DNA from: Sympetrum striolatum
Taxonomy: Eukaryota; Arthropoda; Insecta; Odonata; Libellulidae
Length of the DNA: 64,000 bases
Assembly (NCBI GenBank): GCA_947579665.1
Contig: CANPUZ010000071.1
Span: 282,920 to 346,919 of the forward strand
Reading direction: 5' to 3'
Positions 46,130 to 59,182 of the stretch are shown piece after piece. Below the pieces are notes generated by a model that made no database searches, had not been told where the DNA came from, and worked only from the letters and a program-made list of their open reading frames with translations. Numbering within the stretch: the stretch's first letter is position 1; every line of letters begins with the position of its first letter. Position numbers and translations under genes: made by a program.

Positions 46130-47264
46130 CGAGTTAAATGTTGCTTGCATACTGCAAGCAGATCGACAACACTATTTTCATGTCGGCATCATATCGGGAC
46201 GGCCATCAAAAGAAAAAAATGGATTGAAATTTTTCTTAAAATTCGCTGCAATTCCATCGTCTGGCATCGAACCCGGGTCTTTACTGTTGAACTTACTATG
46301 CAGCACAATAGAACATCGCCATCTCTAACTATGTGTGAAAATATAAGCAGAAATATGGGCTACAACTGCGTCAAAAGACGTTCTAATTTTCACAAATTTA
46401 AATTGCTCTCTGGATTCGAGCCAAGGACGAACTTGCAAATCTAAAACATGATTTTGAAAGTTATTTATGATCTCTATCTACATGCCGAATTTCAAGTATC
46501 TATATTGTTGGGAAAGGGTTCAAAATAATTATTGAAAATCGGATCAGTTACTGATTGTAGAGACACCTGGTGTCGAACCCAGGACACATTGACAGCTGGG
46601 AATGCACAGTTTGATTTGTATACACTAAATCTTTCATAGTGCAAAGTTTGAAGTCTTTATCGTGCTGGGAAGTACCTATAATATGTTTCCGTTATCTCCG
46701 TAAGAAATGCATTGAGGAATTTAAATGGCCCTCTGGGATCGAACCAAGGACCATCAGCGAATATATAAAATTTGATCCTGAAATTTATCATTGATCTCCA
46801 TCTCCATGCCGAATTTCAAGTTTCCATGCCATCGGGAAAGGGTCCAAAATTAATCTTAAAAATCGCCACAATACAATTTAAACGGCCGATTTTTACCCCG
46901 ACCTAGCATCGAACCAAGGATATTTTTCGTAAAACTCATTTATGTTTTAGATAGATCATAACCATATATATAGGCTCCTTTAATTTTGATTCGCTACCTA
47001 TCCGGAAAGTATTATTTTTAATTTCCCGAAAATCAACGCAATACATTTAAACGGGAAAAATCGGGACTTTGGGGCCCTCTGGAATCGAACCCATGACACT
47101 GAGGTTCAAAATCACAATTTTTCTGGTGGTTACACGATATGGCCAATACGTCGTAAAAATTTCAAGCCGATGACACTTGTGGTTTAGGCTGTGAATTATT
47201 ATCCTATCTATATACCTATCTATATATATATATGAATGAATCCGGAGAAGCATCTATATCTATT
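46130..47264 (-). mobile_element. Unit E5: class 1-6, minus
   Basis: Starts CGAGTTAAATG (one change). Cores near 46267, 46417, 46574, 46738, 46908 and 47088. GTATCC (written TTATCC) near 47200 and an inverted minisatellite unit. Confidence 0.8.
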
Positions 47265-47265
47265 A

Positions 47266-48386
47266 CGAGTAAAATGTAGCTTGCATACTGCAAGCAGATC
47301 GGCAATACTATTTCATATCGGCATCATATCGGGACGGTCCTCAATAGAAAAAAAAAGCATTGAAATTTTTCTTAAAATTCGCTGATTTTTCATCGTCTGG
47401 CATCGAACCCGGGTCTTTTCTGTGAACTTACTATGCAGCACAACAGAAGATCACCATCTCAAACTATGTGTGAAAATTCAAGCAGAAATATTGGCTACAA
47501 CTGCCTCAAAAGACGTTCTAATTTTCACGAATGTAAATGGCTCTCGGGACTCGAACCAAGGACGATCTTGGAAATCTAAAAGGTGTTTCTGAGAATTATT
47601 TATGATTTCTATCTATATGCCGAATTTCAAGTTTCTACATTAATGTTAAAGGTTTCAAAATAATTCCAAAAAATCGGATCAACTTCTGATTTCAGAGACA
47701 CCTGGTGTCGAACCCAGGACATATTGTAAGCTGTAAATGCACAGTTTGATTTGTGAAGACCTTTTCTTGTATCATGCAAAGTTTCAAGTCGATAGCATGC
47801 CGAAAAGTACCTAACATTTGTTTCCGTTATCTCCGTAAGAAATGCATTGAGGAATTTAAATGGCCCTCTGGGATCGAACCAAGGACCATCAGCGAATATG
47901 TAAAATTTTATTATGAAATATATTTATAATATCCTACCCCATGCCGAATTTCGAGTTTCCATGTTATCGGGAAGAAGTCCAAAAAAAATCTTAAAAATCG
48001 TCACAATGCATTTTAAACGGCCGATATTTGCCCCGTCCTAGCATCGAACCATGGACCATATTCAACGATGTCTTTATGATTAACGTTGGATATGCCCGGC
48101 TTCTAGCGATCCCTCGAGTTTCAATTCTCTCCTTTTCCGGGAAGTGCCCCAAAAAAATTTTCGAAAATCCCCGCCATGTATTCTTATGGGGAAAATCGCA
48201 ACTTTGGGGCCTTCTGGAATCGAACCCATGACACCGAGGTTCAAAGTCGGCTTTTTCCTGGAGGTTGCACGTTATGGCCAATATGTCGTAAAAATTTCAA
48301 GTCAATGACGCTTTTGGTTTAGCCTGTGAATTTGTATCCTATCTGGGTATATATATGAATGAATCCGGAGAAGCATCTATATATCT
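47266..48386 (-). mobile_element. Unit E6: class 1-6, minus
   Basis: Cores near 47404, 47552, 47708, 47876, 48044 and 48220. GTATCC near 48336. Its 5' minisatellite unit meets the opposite-facing unit of E7, giving an inverted repeat at 48353-48420. Confidence 0.8.
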
Positions 48387-48423
48387 ATTAAATATAGATG
48401 CTTCTCCGGATTCATTCAAGGAT

Positions 48424-48463
<40 letters not shown>

Positions 48464-49539
48464 GATACTAATTCACAGCCTAAACTACAAGCGTCATCGA
48501 TTTGAAATTTTTACGACGTATTGGCCATAACGTATAACCACCAGAAAAATTGCGATTTTGAACCTCAGTGTCATTGGTTCGATTCCAGAGGGCCCCAAAG
48601 TCGCGATTTTCCCCGTAAGAATACATGGCGGGGATTTTCGAAATTTTTTTTGAGGCACTTCCCGGCAAAGGAGAGAAGTGAAATTCGAGGGATCGCTAGA
48701 AGCCATGCATATCCAACGAAAATCAAAAAGACATCGCTGAATATGGTCCATGGTTCGATGCTAGGTCGGGGCAAAAATCGGCCGTTTAAAATGCATTGTG
48801 GCGAATTTGAAGATATTTTTTGGATCCTTTCCCGATAACATGGATACTTGAAACTCGGCACGTGTATATATATGTTGAATATATTTCATAATTAAATTTT
48901 ACATGTTCGCTGATGGTCCTTGGTTCGATCCCAGAGGGGCATTTGCACTTCTCAATGCATTTCTTACGGAGATAACGGAAACAAAATTTAGGTACTTCCC
49001 GGCATGTTATCGACTTCAAAATTTGCATGATAAAAGAGCAAGTCTTTACAAATCAAACTTTGCATTCAAATTTATCAATGTGTCCTGGGTTCGACACCAG
49101 GTGTCTCTGCAATCAGAATTTGATCCGATTTTTAGGAATTATTTTGAAAACTTTCCCAATAATATAGAAAATTGAAATTCGGCATATAGATAGAGATCAT
49201 AAATAAAATTCTGAAAAAAATTTTAGATTTCCGAGATCGTCCTTGGTTCGAATCCAGAAAGCCATTTACATTCGTGAAAATTAGAACTGCTTTTGAGGCA
49301 GTTTTAGCCAATATTTCTGCTTGAATTTTCTCACATAGTTAGAGATGGTGATCTTCAATTGTGCTGCATAGTAAGTTCACAGTAAAGACCCGGGTTCGAT
49401 GCCAGACGCTGAAATGTCTGAGAATTTTAAGAAAAATTTCAATCCTTTTTTTTTTTTTTTTGAGGACCGTCCCGATATGATGCCGATATGAAATTAGTAT
49501 TGCCGATCTGCTTGCAGTATGCAAGCTACATTTTACTCG
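48387..49539 (+). mobile_element. Unit E7: class 1-6, plus
   Basis: Minisatellite unit, (GATA)n 48425-48462, GGATAC near 48463. Cores near 48576, 48752, 48923, 49088, 49246 and 49392. Ends ACTCG at 49539. The poly-T in the last module is long (17 T). Confidence 0.8.
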
Positions 49540-49587
49540 TAATAGATATATAGATGCTTCTCCGGATTCATTCATGGATATACCTAT

Positions 49588-49627
<40 letters not shown>

Positions 49628-50701
49628 GATACTAATTCACAGCCTAAACCACAAGCGTCATTGACTTGAAATTTTTACGACGTAATGGCCATAACGTGTA
49701 ACCGCCATAAAAATTGCGATTTTGATCCTCAGTGTCATGGGTTCGATTCCAGAGGGCCCCAAAGTCACGATTTTCTCCATAAGAATACATGGCGGGGATT
49801 TTCGAAAATTTTTTTGAGGTACTTCCCGGAGAGGGAAAGAGTTGAAACTCGAGGGATCGCTAGAAGCAGTGCGTATCCAACGAAAATCAGAAAAAAATCT
49901 TAGAATATAGTCTACGGTTCGATGCTAGGTCGGGGCAAAAATCGGCCGTTTAAAATGCATTGCGGCGATTTTGAAGATTTTTTTTGGATCCTTTCCCGAT
50001 AACATGGATATTCGAAACTCGGCACGTGGATAGATATCATCAATATACTTCATAATCAAATTTTACATGTTCGCTGATTATCCTTGGTTCGATCCCAGAG
50101 GGCCATTTGCACTTCTCAATGCATTTCTTACGGAGATAACGGAAACAAAATTTAGGTACTTTCCGGCATGCTATCAACTTCAAACTTTGCATGATACAAG
50201 AACAAGTCTTTACAAATCAAACTGTGCATTCATAGTTTGCAATACGTCCTGGGTTCGACACCAGGTGTCTCTGAAATCAGAAGTTGATCCGATTTTTAGG
50301 AATTATTTTGAAACCTTTCACAATAAAATAGAAACTTGAAATTCGGCATATAGATAGACATCATAAATAACTTTCAGAAACATGTTTTTGATTTCCACGA
50401 TCGTCCTTGGTTCGAGTCCCGAAAGGCATTAACATTCGTGAAAACTAGAACGTTTTTTGAGGCAGTTATAGCCAATATTTCTGCTTGAATTTTCACACAT
50501 AGTTAGATATGGATATCTTCTATTGTGTTTCATAGTAGGTTTACCAGTAAGACCCGGGTTCGATGCTAGACGATGAAATTTCAGCGAATTTTAAGAAAAA
50601 TTAAAATCCTTTTTTTTTCTTTTGAGGACCGTCCCGATACGATGCCGAAAATAAATTAGTGTGGCCGATCTGCTTGCAGTATGCAAGCAACATTTTACTC
50701 G
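49540..50701 (+). mobile_element. Unit E8: class 1-6, plus
   Basis: Partial minisatellite, (GATA)n, GGATAC near 49626. Cores near 49740, 49917, 50086, 50251, 50408 and 50558. Ends ACTCG at 50701. Confidence 0.8.
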
Positions 50702-50747
50702 TATAATAGATAGATGCTTCTCCGGATTCATTCATGGATATACCTAT

Positions 50748-50779
<32 letters not shown>

Positions 50780-51854
50780 GATACTAATTCACAGCCTAAA
50801 CCACAAGCGTGATTGACTTGAAATTCTTACGACATATTGGCCATATCGTGTAACCTCCAGAAAAAATCCAACTTTGATCCTCAGGGTCATGGGTTCGATT
50901 CCAGAGGGCCCCAAAGTCGCGATTTTCTCCATAAGAATACATGGCGAGGATTTTCGAAAATTTTTTTGAGGTACTTCCCGGAGATAGAAAGAGTTGAAAC
51001 TCGAGGGATCGCTAGAAGCCGTGCGTATCCAACGAAAATCAGAAAAACATCTTAGAATATAGTCCATGGTTCGATGCTAGGTCGGGGCAAAAATCGGCCG
51101 TTTAAAATGCATTACGGCGATTTTGAAGATTTTTTTTGGATCCTTTCCCGATAACATGGATATTCGAAACTCGGCACGTGGATGGATATCATGAATATAC
51201 TTCATAATCAAATTTTACATGTTCGCTGATGGTCCTTGGTTCGATCCCAGAGGGCCATTTGCACTTCTCAATGCATTTCTTACGGAGATAACGGAAACAA
51301 AATTTAGGTACCTTCCGACATGCTATCAACTTCAAACTTAGCATGATACAAGAGCAAGTCTTTACAAATCAAACTGTGCATTCCCAGCTTGCAATAAGTC
51401 CTGGGTTCGACACCAGGTGTCTCTGAAATCAGAATTTGATCCGATTTTTAGGAATTATTTTGAAACCTTTCCCACTAAAATAGAAACTTGAAATTTGGCA
51501 TATAAATAGAGATCATAAATATCTTTCAGAAACATGTTTTATACTCCCACGATCGTCCTTGGTTCGAGTCCCGAAAGGCATTAACATTCGTGAAAATTAG
51601 AACGTTTTTTGAGGCAGTTATAGCCAATATTTCTGTTTGAATTTTCACACATAGTTAGAGATGGTGATCTTCTATTGTGTTTCATAGTAGGTTTACCAGT
51701 AAGACCCGGGTTCGATGCCAGACGATGAAATTTCAGCGAATTTTAAGAAAAAATTAAATCCTTTTTTTTTTCTTTTGAGGACCGTCCCGATATGATGCCG
51801 ATATGAAATTAGCATTGCCGATCTGCTTGCAGTATGCAAGCAACATTTTACTCG
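50702..51854 (+). mobile_element. Unit E9: class 1-6, plus
   Basis: Close relative of E8 in tandem with it, with the same 5' arrangement and GATA tract. Cores near 50890, 51068, 51238, 51403, 51560 and 51708. Ends ACTCG at 51854. Confidence 0.8.
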
Positions 51855-51901
51855 TATAATAGATAGATGCTTCTCCGGATTCATTCATATATATACCTAT
51901 A

Positions 51902-52990
51902 CGAGTAAAATGTTGCTTGCATACTGCAAGCAGATCGGCAACACTATTTTCATGTCGGCATCATATCCGGACGGCCATCAAAAGAAAAAAAAAGATTGAA
52001 ATTTTTCTTAAAATTTGCCTAAATTCCATCGTCTGGCATCGAACCCGGGTCTTTACTGTGAACTTACTATGCAGCACAATAGAACATCACCATCTCTAAC
52101 GATGTGTGAAAATTCAAGCAGAAATATGGGCTACAACTGCCTCAAAAGACGTTCTAATTTTCACGAATTTAAATGGCTCTCTGGATTCGAACCAAGGACG
52201 ATCTTGGAAATCTAAAAAATGTTTCTGAAAGTTATTTATGATCTCTATCCATATGCCGAATTTCAAGTTTCTATATAATTGGGAAATGGTTCCAAAAAAT
52301 TCTTAAATATCGGATCATTTACTGATTGTAGAGACGCCTGGTGGTAAAACCAGGAAACATTGGTAGCTGTGAATTCACATTTTGATTAGTAATGACTTGA
52401 TCTTATCTTATGCAAAGTTTCAAGTAGATATAATATCGGGAAGCACCTAAAATGTGTTTCCGTAATCTCCATAAGAAATGCATTGAGGAATGTAAATGGC
52501 CCTCTGGGATCGAACCAAGGACCATAAGGGAATATGTAAAATTTGATTATGAAATATAATTATGATATCTAACGTCATGCCGAATTTCAAGTTTCTATGC
52601 CATCGGAAAAGGGTTCAAAAAAAAACTTAAAAATCGCCGCAATGCATTTTAAACGGCCGACATTTGCCCCGTCCTAGCATCGAACCTAGGATAATATTCG
52701 TAGATATCTTTATGGTTTTCTTTTGATATGGGGGGCATCTAGCGATCCCTCGAGTTTCAACTGTCTCCTTTTCCGGGAAGTGCCTCAAATAAATTTTCGA
52801 AAATCCCCGCCATGTAATCTTATGGGGAAAATCGCTATTTTGGGGCCTTCTGGAATCGAACCCATGATACCGAGGTTCAAAATCACATTTTTTCTGGCGG
52901 TTACACGTTATGGCCAATACGTCGTAAAAATTTCAAGTCAATCACGCTTGTGGTTTAGGCTGTGAATTAGTATCCTATCTATCTATCTAT
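51902..52990 (-). mobile_element. Unit E10: class 1-6, minus
   Basis: CGAGTAAAATG at 51902, back to back with E9 across a short minisatellite piece. Cores near 52036, 52184, 52345 (degenerate, GGTAAAACC), 52507, 52680 and 52856. GTATCC near 52970 and TATC tract. Confidence 0.8.
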
Positions 52991-52993
52991 CTA

Positions 52994-54498
52994 TCTATTA
53001 TATATAGATGCTTCTCCGGATTCATTCATATATATAGCTATATAGGTATATAGATAGGATACAAATTCACAGGCTAAACCACAAGCGTCATTGACTTGAA
53101 ATTTTTATTATATATTGGCCATAACGTGAAACTTCCAGGAAAAAAGCGACTTTGATCCTCAGTGTCATAGGTTCGATTCCAGAGGGCCCCAAAGTCCCGA
53201 TTTTTCCCGTTTAAATGCATTGCCGTGATTTTCGGGAATTAAAAAAAAATACTTTCCGGAGAGGTAGAGAAATAAAACTCAAGGAGCCTATATTTATGGT
53301 CTTGGTCTTTCGAAAACATCAATGACTTTTACAAAGAATATCCTGGGTTCGATGCTAGGACGATGCAAAGATCTGCCCTTTAAAATACATGGGAGCTATT
53401 TTTCATTATTTTTTTTGATGCACTTATCGAAATGATAGGAAGTTTGTTCTTTGCTGGAAGATGTATGGTAAAAATAGGTTTAAGAAAAAAATATTGATAA
53501 GACGGAACTGTTCCTGGGTTCGATGCCGGGGCACATTTAAATTTCTCTCATAAGGAATATAAGGGAAAAGTAGGACGCCGTTTTAGGCAGTTGGAACCAA
53601 TATTTCTGCATGAATTTTCACACATGGTTAAAGGTTGTGATCTTCTTTAATTCTGCGTAGAAAGTATTACCAGAAAGACCCGGGTTCGAAGCCAGACGGT
53701 ATGTATATCCCCCATTTGTAATATATTGAGTTAGTTTTCATTTTTTATTTTGTTGTACTTAGAGAAATAATAGGAATTTCTTGCTTTGCTAGAAAATGTA
53801 TATTAAGAGTCGGCTTAAGAAAAAAAATTACATACGACAATGCTGTTCCTGGGTTCGATGCCAGAGCACATTTACATTTCTCTCATAAGGAATATAAGGG
53901 AAAAGTAAGACTTCGTTTGAGGCAGTTGCAGCCAATACTTCTGCTTGAATTTTAGCACATAGTTAGAGATTAATATCTTCTATTATGTTGCATAGGAAGT
54001 TTTACCAGAAGGACCCGGGTTCGATGCAGGGCGGTAAATATGTCTCCCGTTTAAAATACATGGGGTTAGTATTTCATTATTTTTTTGATGCACTTATCGA
54101 AATGATAGGAAGTTCGTGCTTGGCTGGAAGATGTATGGTTAAAACTGGTTTAAGAAAACAGTTTTCAGAAGACCGTACTATTCCTCGGTTCGATGCCAGA
54201 GCACATTAACATTTCTCTCATAATAAATGTGAGGGAAAAGAAGGACGTCGTTTGAGGCAGTTGCAAATAATATTTCTGCTTGAATTTTCACAGATAGTTA
54301 GAGATGGTGATCTTCTATTGTGCCGCATAGTAAGTATCACCAGAAAGATCCGGGTTCGATGCCGGACGAATAAATTGCAGCGAATAATCAGAACATTTTC
54401 AATCCAGTTTTTTTTCTTTTGACGTCCTTCCCGATATGATGCCGACATGAAATTAGTGTTGTCGATCTGCTTGCAGTATGCAAGCTACATTTTACTCG
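52994..54498 (+). mobile_element. Unit E11: class 1-2-(7-6)3, the longest unit
   Basis: TCTATTATATATAGATGC start, GGATAC near 53056. Cores near 53168, 53346, 53518, 53685, 53850, 54016, 54186 and 54353. Three alternating 7-6 pairs follow modules 1 and 2. Ends ACTCG at 54498. Confidence 0.8.
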
Positions 54499-55657
54499 TA
54501 TAGGTATATACATGAATGAATCCGGAGAAGCATCTATATATAATAGATAGATAGATAGGATACAAATTCACAGCCTAAACTACAAGCGTCATTGATCTGA
54601 AATTTTTATGACATATTGGCCATAACGTGAAAACCCCAGGAAAAAAGCGACTTTGATCCTCAGTGTCATAGGTTCGATTCCAGAGGGCCCCAAAGTCCCG
54701 ATTTTTCCCGTTTGAATGCATTGCCGTGATTTTCGGGAATTAAAAAAAAATACTTTCCGGATAGGTAGAGAAGTAAAACTCCAGGTGCCTATATTTATGG
54801 TCTTGGACTTTCGAAAACATCAATGACTTTTACAAATGTTATCCTGGGTTCGATGCTAGGACGATGCAAAGATCTGCCCTTTAAAATACATGGGAGCCGT
54901 TTTTCATTATTTTTTTAGATGCACTTATCGAAATGATAGGATGTTCGTGCTTGGCTGGAAGATGTATGGTACGAATAAGTTTTAGAAAAAAATTTTCATA
55001 AGACCGTACTATTCCTGGGTTCGAAGCCAGAGCACAATAACGTTTCTCTCATAAGGAATATAAAGGAAAAGTAGGACGTCATTTGAGGCAGTTGTAACCA
55101 ATATTTCTGCTTGAATTTGCATACGCGGTTAGAGATGGTGTTTTTCTGTTGTGCTGCATAGAAAGTATTGCCTAAAAGACCCGGGTTCGATGCCGGGCGG
55201 TAAAAATATCCCCCATATATAATACTATGGGGTATCTTTTCATAATTTTTTTATGCATTTATCGATATGTAAGGGAGCTCTTGCTTAGATGGAAGATGTA
55301 TATTAACACTTTGTTTAAGAAAAAAATAGATAAGACCATGCTGTTCCTGGGTTCGATGCCAGAGCACATTATAATTTCTCAAATAAGGAGTGTATGTGAA
55401 TAGTAGGACGTCGTTTGAGGTAGTTTCACCTAATAGTTTTGCTTGAATTTTCACACATAGTTTGATATGGTAATCTTCTATTTTGCTGCATAGTAAGTAC
55501 ACCAGGAAGACCGGGGCTCGCTGACAGGCGATTAAATTGCAGCGAATTCTACGAATATTTTGAATTTTTTTTTTCTTTTGATGTCCGTCCCGATATGATG
55601 CCGATATGAAATTAGTGTTGTCGATCTGCTTGCAGTATGCAAGCAACATTTTACTCG
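54499..55657 (+). mobile_element. Unit E12: class 1-2-(7-6)2, plus; mirror of E14
   Basis: Inverted minisatellite unit, then GGATAC near 54557. Cores near 54670, 54847, 55018, 55186, 55348 and 55512 (last one degenerate, GGGCTCGCT). Ends ACTCG at 55657. Nearly identical in reverse to E14, including private sequence such as ATCCCCCATATATAATACTA near 55208. Confidence 0.8.
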
Positions 55658-55708
55658 TATATATATATGGGTACATGAATGAATCCGGAGAAGCATCTAT
55701 ATCTATTA

Positions 55709-55857
55709 TAGTATGCAAGCAACATTTTACTCGTATATATATATGGATACATGAATGAATCCGGAGAAGAATCTATATCTATTATATATAGATGCTTCTC
55801 CGGATTCATTCATGTATCCATATATATATACGAGTAAAATGTTGCTTGCATACTGCA
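55709..55857. repeat. Near-perfect palindrome of 3' end plus minisatellite
   Basis: Left arm AGTATGCAAGCAACATTTTA and onward (55709-55780) is the reverse complement of 55786-55857, apart from a few bases. It consists of a 3'-terminal fragment and a minisatellite unit facing their mirror images across about 5 bp. It could extrude a cruciform. Confidence 0.8.
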
Positions 55858-56909
55858 AGCAGATCGACAACACTATTTTCAAGTTGGCATCATATCGGGA
55901 CGGCCATCAAAAAAAAAATGGATTGAAATTTTTTTTAAAATTCCCTGAAATTCCATCGTCTGGCATCGAACCCGGGTCTTTACTGTGAACTTACTATGCA
56001 GCACAATAGAACATCACCATCTCTAACTATGTGTGAAAATTCAAGCAGAAATATGGGCAACAACTGCCTCAAAAGACGTTCTAATTTTCACGAATTTAAA
56101 TGGCTCTCTGGATTCGAACCAAGGACGATCTTGGAAATCTAAAAAATGTTTCTGAAAGTTGTTTATGATCTCTATCTATCTGCCGAATTTGAAGTTTCTA
56201 TATTATTGGCAAAATTTCAAAATAATTCCTAAAAATCGTATCAACTTCTGATTGCAGAGACACCTGGTGTCGAACCCAGGACACATTGATAGCTGTGAAT
56301 GCACTGGTTGATTTGTATGGACTTGATCTTTCTATATGCAAAGTTTGAAGTCAATATCGTGCCGGGAAGTACCTAAAATTTGTTTCCGTTATCTCCGTAA
56401 GAAATGCATTGAGGAATATAAATGTCCCTCTGGGATCGAACCAAGGACCATCAGCGAACATATAAAATTTGATAATGAAATATATTCATGATATCTATCC
56501 ACGTGCCGAGTTTGAAGTATACATGTTATCGGGAAAGGATTTAAAAAAAATCTCTAAAATCGCCGCAATGCATTTTAAACGGCCGATTTTTGCCCCGACC
56601 TAGCATCGAACCAAGGATAATATTCGTAGATCTCTTTATGGTTTCCTTTAGATATGAACGGCATCTAGCGATCCCTTGAATTTCAAATCTCTCCTTTTCC
56701 GGAAAGTGCCTCAAAAAAATTTTCGAAAATCCACGCCATGTATCCTTATGGGGAAAATCGCGACTTTGGGGCCTTCCGGAATCGAACCCATGACACCTAG
56801 GTTCAAAGTCGGCTTTTTCCTGGAGGTTACACGTCATGGCCAATACGTCGTAAAAATTTCAAGTCGTTGGCACAAGTGGAACATGGTTAAACTTTTGATC
56901 CCCTATATA
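55831..56909 (-). mobile_element. Unit E13: class 1-6, minus, GGGGATC end
   Basis: Cores near 55969, 56117, 56274, 56438, 56609 and 56786. Right end reads TTTTGATCCCC near 56895, the alternative terminal form also seen in B4, B5, C1 and C2. AT run follows. Confidence 0.8.
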
Positions 56910-56932
56910 TATATATATATATATCTATTATA

Positions 56933-58099
56933 TACGAGTAAAATGTAGCTTGCATACTGCAAGCAGATCGACAACACTAATTTCATATCGGCATCATATC
57001 GGGACGGACATCAAAAGAAAAAAAAAATTCAAAATATTCATAGAATTCGCTGCAATTTAATCGCCTGGCAGCGAGCCCCGGTCTTCCTGGTGTACTTACT
57101 ATGCAGCAAAATTGAAGATTACCATATCAAACTATGTGTGTAAATTCAAGCAAAACTATTAGGTGCAACTACCTCAAACGACGTCCTACTATTCACATAC
57201 ACTCCTTATTTGAGAAATTATAATGTGCTCTGGCATCGAACCCAGGAACAGCATGGTCTTATCTATTTTTTTTCTTAAACAAAGTGTTAATATACATCTT
57301 CCATCTAAGCAAGAGCTCCCTTACATATCGATAAATGCATAAAAAAATTATGAAAAGATACCCCATAGTATTATATATGGGGGATATTTTTACCGCCCGG
57401 CATCGAACCCGGGTCTTTCAGGCAATACTTTCTATGCAGCACAACAGAAAAACACCATCTCTAACCGCGTATGCAAATTCAAGCAGAAATATTGGTTACA
57501 ACTGCCTCAAATGACGTCCTACTTTTCCTTTATATTCCTTATGAGAGAAACGTTATTATGCTCTGGCTTCGAACCCAGGAACAGTACGGTCTTATGAAAA
57601 TTTTTTTCTAAAACTGATTCGTACCATACATCTTCCAGCCAAGCACGAACATCCTATCATTTCGATAAGTGCATCTAAAAAAATAATGAAAAACGGCTCC
57701 CATGTATTTTAAAGGGCAGATCTTTGCATCGTCCTAGCATCGAACCCAGGATAACTTTTGTAAAAGTCATTGATGTTTTCGAAAGTCCAAGACCATAAAT
57801 ATAGGCACCTTGAGTTTTACTTCTCTACCTATCCGGAAAGTATTTTTTTTTAATTCCCGAAAATCACGGCAATGCATTCAAACGGGAAAAATCGGGACTT
57901 TGGGGCCCTCTGGAATCGAACCTATGACACTGAGGATCAAAGTCTCTTTTTTCCTGGGGGTTTCACGTTATGGCCAATATGTCATAAAAATTTCAGATCA
58001 ATGACGCTTGTAGTTTAGGCTGTGAATTTGTATCCTATCTATCTATCTATCTATATAGGTATATATATGAATGAATCCGGAGAAGCATCTATATATAAT
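56933..58099 (-). mobile_element. Unit E14: class 1-2-(7-6)2, minus; mirror of E12
   Basis: Cores near 57068 (degenerate, GCGAGCCCC), 57236, 57402, 57569, 57740 and 57916. GTATCC near 58031, short TATC tract and one inverted minisatellite unit. Shares the private changes of E12. Confidence 0.8.
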
Positions 58100-58100
58100 A

Positions 58101-59178
58101 CGAGTAAAATGTAGCTTGCATACTGCAAGCAGATCGACAACACTAATTTCATAACGGCATTATGTCGGGACGGTCCCGGAAAGGAAAAAAAGGATTGAAA
58201 ATATTCTTAAAATTCGCTTCAATTTAATTTTTTGGCAACGAACCCGGGTCTTTTTGGTTAAATTTCTATGCAGCACATCAGAAGATCATCTTCTCTAAAT
58301 AGGTGTAAAAATTCAAGCAGAAATATTGGCTGCAACTGCCTCAAACGAAGACCTACTTTTCACGAAAGTTAATAGCTCTTTGGATTCGAACCAAGGACGA
58401 TCTAGGATATATAAAATGTGTTTTCGAAATGTATCTATATGTTCTATATATATGCCGAATTTCAAGTTTTAATATTATTGGGAAAGGGTTCAGAATAATT
58501 CTTAAAAATCGGATCAGCGACGGATTGTAGAGACGCCTGGTGTCGAACCCTTGACGTATTGGAAGCTGTAAATGCACAAAATTACTTGCTAGGACTTGAT
58601 CTAATTTCATACAAAGTTTGAAGTCGATATCATACCGGGAAGTACCTAAAATGTGTTTCTGTTATCCCCATAAGAAATGCATTGTGGAGTGCAAATGGCC
58701 CTCTGGGATCGAACCAAGGACCCTCAGCGAATATGTAAAATTTTATTATGAAATATATTTATGATTTCTAACCCCATGCCAAATTTCAAGTTTCCATGCA
58801 TTCGGAAAGAGGTCCAAAAAAAATCATAAAAATCGCCACAACGCATTTTAAACGGGAGATTTTTGCCCCGACCTAGCATCGAACCCAGGATATTTTTCGT
58901 AAAACTCATTTATGTTTCCGATAGATCATGACCATATATATAGGCTCCTTGAGTTTTAATTCTCTACCTATACGGGAAGTATTTTTTTTTAATTCCCGAA
59001 AATCAAAGCAATGCATTTAAACGGGAAAAATCGGGAATTTGGGGCCCTCTGGAATCGAACCCATGACACTGAGGATCAAAATCGCAATTTTCCTGGTGGT
59101 TACACGTTATGGCCAATACGCCGTAAAAATTTCAGCTCAATCACTCTTGTGGTTTAGGCTGTGAGTTTGTATCCTCTC
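58101..59178 (-). mobile_element. Unit E15: class 1-6, minus
   Basis: Cores near 58238 (GCAACGAACCC), 58388, 58541, 58710, 58880 and 59056. GTATCC near 59170. Confidence 0.8.
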
Positions 59179-59182
59179 TATA

